A DNA stretch of 64,000 nucleotides from Lyophyllum atratum (Eukaryota > Basidiomycota > Agaricomycetes > Agaricales > Lyophyllaceae), in the NCBI GenBank assembly GCA_014905825.1, contig JACGCN010000010.1, forward strand, positions 1,488,001-1,552,000. The letters run 5' to 3'. The translations under genes and the position numbers were made by a program. Position 1 is the first letter of the stretch. The number at the start of each line of letters is the position of its first letter. The notes beneath the pieces are model-generated. The model had not been told where the DNA came from. It saw nothing but the letters and a program-made list of their open reading frames with translations, and did no database searches. This document shows, one piece after another, positions 57,150 through 64,000 of this stretch.

Positions 57150-57455
57150 TGTTGGAGATAGGATCGCGCGCACGCGTCGGGATCACGTGGTGCGTGCGTG
57201 ACTAGAGGGCCAGGCTCGCTCTCGAGGGTATACGAGTAGGGGGAGACGGAAGCATTTTGGTACTGTACAGTTTTACATATATGGACGATCGGACGGACAG
57301 GACATACCTCAGTCGTTCCTACAACCGACTGAGGTATGTCCCTTAGTTTACCTACTTACTATACCGTGATACTTACCGCCCGTTCAGCTTATTCACAACA
57401 GGTACATAACAAATACATAAGTCGTTCCTACAACCGACTGAGCTTATTCACAACA
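57150..57455 (+). repeat. Left LTR of the copia element
   Basis: 306 bp, starting TGTTGG and ending CAACA, identical to 61830-62135. It contains a strong hairpin (57300-57341), the AT-rich tract TTTTACATATATGG as a possible promoter element, and a repeated motif GCTTATTCACAACA near its end. Confidence 0.95.
57300..57341. repeat. 16 bp perfect hairpin inside the LTR
   Basis: GGACATACCTCAGTCG and its exact reverse complement CGACTGAGGTATGTCC flank a 10 nt loop. The same structure is in the right LTR at 61980-62021. Its place in the middle of the LTR suggests a role in transcript ends or folding, which is inference. Confidence 0.9.
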
Positions 57456-57468
57456 GGTTATGGGCCCC
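57456..57468 (+). promoter_or_regulatory. Candidate primer-binding site of the copia element (internal initiator-tRNA type)
   Basis: Directly after the left LTR stands GGTTATGGGCCCC. It resembles GGTTATGAGCCC, the complement of the anticodon arm of initiator methionine tRNA, with one mismatch. Half-tRNA priming from this region is known for Drosophila copia and some fungal copia elements. Confidence 0.6.
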
Positions 57469-57591
57469 GTTGCACTTAAAGGAAGTCTCAGTCACATAGG
57501 AATTTGCTGCTACACAACTACCGAACTAAACCGAAACCTACCTAAATTTTTTTTAACCGACCGACCACCGAACCCCTACCACATCTAAAAT

Positions 57592-60500
57592 ATGTCTAAC
57601 CCCGCCCTGTTCCTCCTCCCTACCGAGGAGAAATTCAACGGTGATAACTGGTTGGCTTTTAAAACTACTATCAGCGACGCGGCCGAGGCCCGTGGCGTGC
57701 TCGGGTACCTCGATGGTACAATTACTGCCCCCCCACCCCCCGTTTCCCCCGTCTTCTCGCCACCGCCGACCACCAGCTACTGGGGTTCTATGACCCCGAC
57801 CCCGGAGGAGTGGGCCCAGCGCAACGCGTATGCGAAGGGTCTGATCACCCTGAATGTCATCAACCCTATTGGACAGGGTGTGAAACGGGATGGTACCGCG
57901 GCCGAGACATGGGCGTCACTCACCTCCATACACGACGTACAGTCGGATCTCGCCCTTATTAACGCCGAGGAGGCGCTGAGCGCCATAAAATTCAACGACG
58001 GCGGGAATATCGGTACACACTTCGCTGAATTGCGCAGCGCCTGGGGTAAGGCGAATGCCCAGGGTGCCAATATATCCGACACGAAGTTCCGGATGTTCGT
58101 GTTGAAGTCGATGCCCAGGAACGCGACCTGGATCGCACTGCTCGGCTCCCTCGTCAGTGAGACGACTTCCGCAGCCGTCATAACCAGACTCACCACCCAC
58201 GCACTACTATCCGGCCCTGCGCCGGGCGTCGCGCCTGCCAAAACAGCCCAGGCCCTATCTACCCAATTCCCTGGAGGGAAGCGCCCTGTACGGAACCCTG
58301 AGCTCAAGTGCACGAACTTGCCTAATTGCGGACGTATTGGTCACACCGCAGACAAGTGCTTCCGACCAGGGGGTGGCATGGAGGGCCAGTACCCCGAATG
58401 GTGGAAGGGGCCTCGTACACATACACCTAATGCTCCTACCACTGGCGCACCACAGCCCGCCGCGAACTCCGCGATCGCTCCTGCTACCAACTCAGCTACT
58501 ACTCGGTGCCTCGCGTTCGCTACAGTTGTCGCCTATCAAAATTCCCAAGGCCCCCGGATCACCTATGCCGACTCCGCGGCTAGCCAGCACTTCTTCGTGG
58601 ATAAGGAGGACTTCGAGATATACACACCCGCAGTGGACGATGTCGGTACCACTGCGAGCGGGGGAGAGTTCACTATACTGGGGAGAGGGCGTGTCAGAAA
58701 GGCAGTTTTATTTGAAGGCGAGGTAGTCGAACTCACCTTCGATGACGTCCTGCACACCCCTGACTTGGACCATAACCTCTTGTCTGTCGGCTGCCTCGAT
58801 AAGAAAGGGTGCACCATTGTCTTTGGCAGCGGGAGTGCGACCTTCTACGGACCCGATAACAAGCCGTTCATGCGCGGAGCAGCCTATAATGCCACCATGT
58901 ATCGCATCGAGTTCATCACTCAACCAAAAGCAATGTCGGCACGGTCCCTGAAGCATCCCACGGACGTCGAGACCTGGCACCGGAGGCTTGGTCATGTGGG
59001 GGAGAGTGTCCTTCGCAGCATGGTCCGAGAAGAAATGGTTGAGGGGCTGGATGTGACGAAAACGAGCACGAGGGGACGATGTGAAGACTGCATCATGGGA
59101 AAGCATGCCCGCCGCCCTTTCGACGAGGAAGTGGTGCCAGAGTGTGAACCGAACGAACGCGTAGCCTTCGACTTGTGGGGACCAGCACGTGTGAGGACGA
59201 CTGGTGGGAAATCATACATGATGTTGGGGTGCGATCAGGGCGGCGCGGGCACGGAAGGGTATTTCCTGGCGGATAAAACAAAAGAGACGACAGTGGCGGT
59301 ATTGGCGGCGTACCATGTGGCATCAGAGAGGCAGACGGGGAATAAGCTGAAGGTTATTCGGACGGATGGCGGGGGCGAGTTCATCAATTCAGTGTGGGAG
59401 GAATACTGCAAGAGATTCGGTATAACTCACGAAACTATCGCTCCCCACTCCTCCTCTGCCAACGGTGTGGTCGAACGCATGAACCGCACCGTACTGGATC
59501 GTGGACGAAGCATGTTGGCCGACTCAGGATTACCCGCCCATTACTGGGGTGAGGCCATGGCGACGGCCGTTTACCTGTCACAATTCATCCCTTCATCACG
59601 CCACCCTGGGAAGTCACCGTACGAGATCAGAACGGGGAAGAAGCCAGATATCGCTCACCTCAGACCGTTTGGGTGTATCGCGTACGCCAAGATACCCGAG
59701 GAGGATGGCGGAAGCAAACTGGATGCCCGATCGACCAAATGCGTCCTGCTCGGTTATTTCGGGCGCGGCGACTACAAGCTTCTTGATCGATCAAATGGAC
59801 GCGTCTTTCGTTCTCGTGACGTCATATTCGAGGAAGGCCCGTCTAACCGCACCTTACAACCCCCACCAGACGACGACCCCGAGGATGAGCTCCCTGCCCT
59901 CGTTTTCGATGACACCATACCTGAAGGCAACCCAGCTGCAGCCGACCCCGTGATCGCGGCGCCTGTACCACAGGCGGTTGACGTCCCTGCCGCCCAACCA
60001 GCACTTCGCCGCTCTGCCCGCATCAGAAACCCATCAGAAGCTGCTGTCAACGCAGCTGCAACAGAAGCTGGGGTCACCGCCGCAGCTGAACTTGGTCTGG
60101 ACTGGGCCAGAGGTAACAAAGTTCCCACCGGCACAGCTCTCTCTACCGTCGCAATCACCACCGACGCGGACGCATGGATCCCGAAATCGTATTCAGAGGC
60201 GATGAAAAGGCCAGACCTTTGGAAGGGTCCGATGGATGAGGAAATGGCGAGGATGCATGAGCGGAAGGTGTGGAAACTGGTGGAAAGGCCGGAGGGGGCG
60301 AGGACGATGAAGAATAGGTGGACATATGCCCTGAAATACGACGCGGACGGGAAGATCGTTGGAAGGAAGGCTCGTTTAGTCGCGAAGGGCTTCTCCCAAA
60401 TCCCTGGAGTCGACTACTTCGCCAGCTACGCATCGGTGGTAAAATACGAGTCCCTCCGCATCAACCTCGCTCTGGGCACGGTAGAGGACCTCGAAATATG

Positions 60501-61806
60501 GCAGATCGACTACGCCAGCGCTTACCTCAATGCACCGAACCAGGTACCCGTCCTCATGGAGCAACCCGAGGGATACGAGATGACACCTAGCCAAATATTC
60601 GAGATCACGACGTCCTCAGGAACTAGGGTCGTAGACGAGGGGACAGCGGGCGACAAGCGGGAACTTGTGGCGCTGGTAGATAAGGCTATCTATGGGACTA
60701 TGGACGGGGCATATAACTGGTGGAAGACGTTGGATGAGGATATGGGAAGGATGGGATTCATGAGGTCGAGGGCGGATCAGTCGGTGAGGTCGAGGGCCGT
60801 CGACGGGGAGAGGACCATTACGAGCACCTATACGGACGACACCACCGGCATGTCCACGTCGAAACAGGAATGGGAACGCGCGGTGCGAGAACTGGGGGAG
60901 AAATATAAGATAAAGGATCTCGGAGCCATCAAGCTCGTCTTAGGCATTCGCGTCACCCGCGACAGGGAGTCGCGCCTCCTCACGATGGACCAGGAGGAGT
61001 ACCTTAAAAGAGTTCTCGACCGCCACGGCATGACTGACTGCGCACCGAAATACACTCCATTACCACCAGGGGTCGTCCTCAATAAATCCCAGGCACCCAC
61101 AACGGACGAGGATAGGTCTTTCATGAGGGACAAGCCATACAGTGAGGTGCTCGGCGCCATTATGTACGCACAGATCGGGACTCGCCCCGACCTCTCTTTC
61201 GCTGTCGCCTCCCTCAGTCGTTACTCATCGAACCCCGGCAAAGCGCACTGGCAGGCCCTCACCCACGTCCTTCAGTATATTAAAGCGACGCTACACTACA
61301 AGTTACGCTATGGGGGCCCGGGTTTTGGTGACTACACCCCACACGGCTACGTTGACTCCGATTTCGCGGCCGACACCGACACACGCCGCTCAGTAACCGG
61401 TTTGGTTTTCCTCCAAGCCGGCGGTCCAACACTATGGGGAGCTAAATTCCAGTCCACGGTTGCCACGTCCACTACCGAAGCGGAGTACATGGCTATGGCA
61501 CGAGCCGTCGAGCAAGTCCAATGGATGTATTCATCCCTCAACGAAATCGGCTACCCGCGCCCTCGTCCTGCCGCCATCCGCGCAGACAACAACGGCGCCA
61601 TCTCCATCGCAGAGAATAAAAGAAACCACAACCGTGTCAAGCATATCGACGTGCGTCATCACTACATACGCGAGCGCATCGAGGCTGGAGAGGTATCCAT
61701 CGACTACATCCCTAGTGCCGAAAATATCGCGGACCTATTCACGAAAGCGTTACCCCGCCCAGCGCACCACAAGTTCTGCGTCGCGCTACGACTCTGTGAC
61801 CCCTGA
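57592..61806 (+). CDS. Ty1/copia gag-pol polyprotein (gag, protease, integrase, RT, RNase H)
   Basis: A single frame of 1404 codons from MSNPALFLLPTEEKFNGDNW. In order: capsid-like gag; a zinc knuckle CTNLPNCGRIGHTADKC (about residue 238, CX5CX4HX4C, wider than the usual CX2C); aspartic protease ADSAASQHF (about 325); a GAG-pre-integrase HHCC zinc site (WHRRLGH, CEDCIMGKHAR; about 461-505); the integrase core with FDLWGP, IRTDGGGEF and NGVVERMNRT (D, D, E); reverse transcriptase with IDYASAYLNA and the active site YTDD (about 1078, where most copia elements have YVDD); and RNase H with YVDSDFAADT and TTEAEYMA, ending KALPRP..HK. No stops or frameshifts. The 3' end is 23 bp before the right LTR. 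The element is predicted to be autonomous. Confidence 0.96.
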   Translation: MSNPALFLLPTEEKFNGDNWLAFKTTISDAAEARGVLGYLDGTITAPPPPVSPVFSPPPTTSYWGSMTPTPEEWAQRNAYAKGLITLNVINPIGQGVKRDGTAAETWASLTSIHDVQSDLALINAEEALSAIKFNDGGNIGTHFAELRSAWGKANAQGANISDTKFRMFVLKSMPRNATWIALLGSLVSETTSAAVITRLTTHALLSGPAPGVAPAKTAQALSTQFPGGKRPVRNPELKCTNLPNCGRIGHTADKCFRPGGGMEGQYPEWWKGPRTHTPNAPTTGAPQPAANSAIAPATNSATTRCLAFATVVAYQNSQGPRITYADSAASQHFFVDKEDFEIYTPAVDDVGTTASGGEFTILGRGRVRKAVLFEGEVVELTFDDVLHTPDLDHNLLSVGCLDKKGCTIVFGSGSATFYGPDNKPFMRGAAYNATMYRIEFITQPKAMSARSLKHPTDVETWHRRLGHVGESVLRSMVREEMVEGLDVTKTSTRGRCEDCIMGKHARRPFDEEVVPECEPNERVAFDLWGPARVRTTGGKSYMMLGCDQGGAGTEGYFLADKTKETTVAVLAAYHVASERQTGNKLKVIRTDGGGEFINSVWEEYCKRFGITHETIAPHSSSANGVVERMNRTVLDRGRSMLADSGLPAHYWGEAMATAVYLSQFIPSSRHPGKSPYEIRTGKKPDIAHLRPFGCIAYAKIPEEDGGSKLDARSTKCVLLGYFGRGDYKLLDRSNGRVFRSRDVIFEEGPSNRTLQPPPDDDPEDELPALVFDDTIPEGNPAAADPVIAAPVPQAVDVPAAQPALRRSARIRNPSEAAVNAAATEAGVTAAAELGLDWARGNKVPTGTALSTVAITTDADAWIPKSYSEAMKRPDLWKGPMDEEMARMHERKVWKLVERPEGARTMKNRWTYALKYDADGKIVGRKARLVAKGFSQIPGVDYFASYASVVKYESLRINLALGTVEDLEIWQIDYASAYLNAPNQVPVLMEQPEGYEMTPSQIFEITTSSGTRVVDEGTAGDKRELVALVDKAIYGTMDGAYNWWKTLDEDMGRMGFMRSRADQSVRSRAVDGERTITSTYTDDTTGMSTSKQEWERAVRELGEKYKIKDLGAIKLVLGIRVTRDRESRLLTMDQEEYLKRVLDRHGMTDCAPKYTPLPPGVVLNKSQAPTTDEDRSFMRDKPYSEVLGAIMYAQIGTRPDLSFAVASLSRYSSNPGKAHWQALTHVLQYIKATLHYKLRYGGPGFGDYTPHGYVDSDFAADTDTRRSVTGLVFLQAGGPTLWGAKFQSTVATSTTEAEYMAMARAVEQVQWMYSSLNEIGYPRPRPAAIRADNNGAISIAENKRNHNRVKHIDVRHHYIRERIEAGEVSIDYIPSAENIADLFTKALPRPAHHKFCVALRLCDP

Positions 61807-61819
61807 CGCGTCGCACGAA

Positions 61820-61829
61820 TCCGGGGGAG
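61820..61829 (+). promoter_or_regulatory. Polypurine tract of the copia element
   Basis: TCCGGGGGAG lies immediately before the right LTR. This G-rich purine run is in the expected place for plus-strand priming. Confidence 0.65.
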
Positions 61830-62135
61830 TGTTGGAGATAGGATCGCGCGCACGCGTCGGGATCACGTGGTGCGTGCGTGACTAGAGGGCCAGGCTCGCT
61901 CTCGAGGGTATACGAGTAGGGGGAGACGGAAGCATTTTGGTACTGTACAGTTTTACATATATGGACGATCGGACGGACAGGACATACCTCAGTCGTTCCT
62001 ACAACCGACTGAGGTATGTCCCTTAGTTTACCTACTTACTATACCGTGATACTTACCGCCCGTTCAGCTTATTCACAACAGGTACATAACAAATACATAA
62101 GTCGTTCCTACAACCGACTGAGCTTATTCACAACA
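61830..62135 (+). repeat. Right LTR of the copia element
   Basis: 306 bp, identical by eye to 57150-57455, followed by the GTAAG duplication at 62136-62140. Confidence 0.95.
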
Positions 62136-62140
62136 GTAAG

Positions 62141-64000
62141 GGCTGCGGTTCATCTGGGCACGGCGAGCGAGACTGCATCAAGGACGGACGCGATACACGG
62201 AGCAAGGCCTAAGTACCTCCGGTACAACTTATGGCACGACGACGACACTCTTTCATTTTCGACTGCAGAATGGACCGAGCACGCCAAACCTCTTCCATCC
62301 GCGCCGTTATCCGAGCTTGCAAATCCTGTAGTCGCCAAAACTATTGCCGAAAACCCCTCCTTGTTCGCTATCATCACTCCTATCAAAGTCGACGTCTTCG
62401 AGCGTCTCCTCTCCACACATCCGAATAAACCTTTCGTTGCATCAGTCTGCCGTGGTCTCAGGGAAGGGTTTTGGCCATGGGCCGACACCCAATTCGGCGT
62501 CTATCCCGACACGGTAGATGAGTCGTTCCCTACTCCTATTGATCTTCGCGAGGCGAACTTCCTGCGTAGCCAGCGGGATACTGAACTGAAGAAGAATCGT
62601 TTCTCCCCTTCGTTCGGTGACCACCTCCTGCCAGGCATGTACTGCATGCCCATCCATGCCGTACCCAAATCTGATTCTGACGACCTGCGTATGGTTACCA
62701 ATCAATCTGCGGGTCGTTACTCTCTCAACTCCATGATCCCACGCGAGCGTATTCGTGGTTATCCCCTCGACAATATGCGGCATTTGGGTGACGAATTACT
62801 TTATCTCCATAGTTCATCCCCCAACTCCACTTTCTCCCTATTCAAATCCGATGTCGCCGAGGCATATCGCTTGATGCCTGTCCATCCATTTTGGCAGATC
62901 AAACAGGTGAACACGATCGATGGCAAACGCTACATCGATCGGTGCAATGCTTTCGGTGGGAGAGGTTCGGGGTGCATTTGGATCGCTTTCATGGGCCTCG
63001 TCGTTTGGATCGCCCGCTATGTGCGATTCATCGAATTCCTGCTCGCATATTCCGATGACAACTTCGCCCCATGCATACTCGACGACACTTCACTTTATCC
63101 CCCTTACAACAAAATCATCCCAACCAACCAACGCGACCTCCTCCTCCTTTGGGACGAGCTCGGTATCCCCCACAAGGAACGTAAGCAGGTTCATGGGTCG
63201 CCTCTCACCATCATTGGGATTTCCGTCGACCCTAACTCCTTGACGCTCACGCTTCCCCTCGAGCGCAAGGTCGATCTCCTCAAGGAAATCGAGAAGTTCA
63301 CAGACTAGACCAACAAACGGAACCCCCGTTTCGCCTTGAAGGTTTGGCAACGCCTTTCGGGATGGCTAAATTGGAGTTTCAACGTCTTCCCGCTCCTTCG
63401 CCCCTCCCTCGCTAATGTATACGCCAAAATCAATTCCAAGACTGCTCAAGGCCAGCTCATTCGCGTCAACGCCCTTGTTCGAGCTGACCTCACTTGGGCG
63501 GCTCAACATATCGCGCAGTCTTCGGGCGTTCACATCATCTCGGCTCTCGATTGGGATATCGACGACGCCGATATGTATGTTTATTGCGACGCTTGCCTCG
63601 ACGGTATGGGTTTCTGGTTCCCTGCCCAGAAGATGGCGTACTATGCACCCGTTCCTACCAACCCGCCTGCCGACTGCATCTTTTTCTTCGAGGCGTTTTG
63701 CGTCGCATGCGCATTATTCGAGGCCTCTCGTTGGCCCGACCGCGCCATGCGCCTGGTCATCTATACCGACAGCTCTAACACTGTCGCCATTTTCAACTCT
63801 TTCCACGCCCTCCCCAGCTACAACCCCATTCTAAAATTCGCCGTTGACATCCTCCTGCGAACATCCCACCAGCTTCGTGTTATCCACGTCCCTGGCCACC
63901 AAAACCTTGTCGCCGACGCCGTCTCCCGAGCCCATTTCGACAAGGCCCGAGATCTTTGTCCAGATCTATATATCAAGGACGACTTTCAACCCCCTCAAGT
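62141..64000 (+). CDS. DIRS-like reverse transcriptase/RNase H (pol), with an in-frame TAG, running off the right edge
   Basis: The pol frame overlaps the gag end in the +1 frame and reads KYLRYNLWHDDDTLSF, then the RT fingers and palm: GMYCMPIHAVPKSDSDDLRM, TNQSAGRYSLNSMIPRERIR, SLFKSDVAEAYRLMPVHPFW, CNAFGGRGSGCIWIAFMG and the catalytic YSDDNF. A TAG interrupts it at 63306-63308 (KFTD, stop, TNKRNPRFALKVWQRLSGW). Beyond it the same frame continues through the RNase H-like part (VYCDACLDGMGFW, FEAFCVACALFEASRW, IYTDSSNTV, VIHVPGHQNLVADAVSRAH). The downstream tyrosine recombinase typical of DIRS elements would lie past 64000. The stop codon suggests this copy was already decaying, unless it is read through. 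Confidence 0.8.

Larger units (their letters stand above)
57150..62135 (+). mobile_element. Full-length Ty1/copia LTR retrotransposon, about 5 kb, apparently intact
   Basis: Two 306 bp LTRs (57150-57455 and 61830-62135) begin TGTTGGAGATAGG and end CACAACA. By line-by-line comparison they look identical. The target duplication GTAAG is perfect (57145-57149 and 62136-62140). A primer-binding site, one uninterrupted polyprotein frame and a polypurine tract lie in the proper order. Identical LTRs, an open frame and a perfect duplication all point to a very recent insertion. Confidence 0.95.
55665..64000 (+). mobile_element. DIRS-like retroelement, split by a copia insertion, right end beyond the window
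   Basis: A gag-type ORF (from 55665) is followed, after the nested copia element, by an RT/RNase H ORF typical of the DIRS-type elements common in Agaricomycetes, which normally also encode a tyrosine recombinase. The recombinase and terminal repeats are not in view. The left boundary is uncertain (roughly 55440-55600). Confidence 0.72.

Noticed and set aside
1..64000. CRISPR arrays, rRNA, tRNA genes and bacterial-type operons
   Set aside because: None seen. Gene structure, introns and families are fungal throughout.

Overview
The window is nuclear DNA of a filamentous basidiomycete, most likely an Agaricomycete (mushroom-forming fungus). Genes are cut by many 45-70 bp GT-AG introns, and several families are typical of that class: an AA9 lytic polysaccharide monooxygenase, DUF6535 membrane proteins, a hydrolase-NACHT-TPR NLR and a CxC2-type KDZ transposase. 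No bacterial-style operons, tRNAs, rRNAs or CRISPR arrays were seen. Gene models were built by hand from splice signals and reading-frame continuity, so internal exon edges can be off by a few codons.

Layout. 1-1805: a secreted GH78-rhamnosidase-like gene split by a 656 bp MITE with an 8 bp target duplication. 2355-3761: glutathionyl-hydroquinone reductase. 4328-5530: an unknown gene. 6165-6780: a Tourist/Harbinger-like MITE with a TAA duplication. 7992-9191: a conserved unknown gene with a clear TATA box. 10237-11064: a p24 cargo receptor. 11401-16490: a large NLR (membrane segment, SesB-like hydrolase, NACHT, 14 TPRs). 17152-20368: a galactonate-dehydratase-like enzyme tail to tail with an SGNH esterase. 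20872-22745: an SRRM1-like PWI/RS splicing factor. 23238-24584: AA9 LPMO. 24954-27153: tandem paralogous one-pass membrane proteins. 27836-28377: complex I NDUFS5. 29128-30393: Get5-like ubiquitin-like protein. 32635-35739: OPT transporter. 36552-40593: two convergent DUF6535 paralogs whose stop codons overlap on one CTAG.

41807-54490 is the most interesting part: a roughly 12.7 kb DNA transposon with inverted ends built around four copies of the palindrome TTCGCGAA per side and a candidate 8 bp duplication (GTCACCGT). It carries five genes: a large Pro-rich protein, a protein with an RNase H1 N-terminal-like hybrid-binding domain, a basic/acidic protein, a TET/JBP-type 2OG-Fe(II) dioxygenase (predicted 5-methylcytosine oxidase) and a KDZ transposase with an apparent one-base frameshift in a T run. 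The MITE at the left edge of the window shares its end motifs and duplication length, so it may be a non-autonomous relative.

55665-64000 is a DIRS-like retroelement (gag, then RT/RNase H running off the right edge) into which a full Ty1/copia element (57150-62135) inserted. The two 306 bp LTRs look identical, the 5 bp duplication is perfect and the 1404-residue polyprotein is open, so this insertion is very young and possibly still active.

The host genes suggest a plant-litter or wood-degrading lifestyle (LPMO, rhamnosidase-like protein, sugar-acid dehydratase, esterase, quinone detoxification, peptide uptake), interleaved with recent DNA- and retrotransposon activity.
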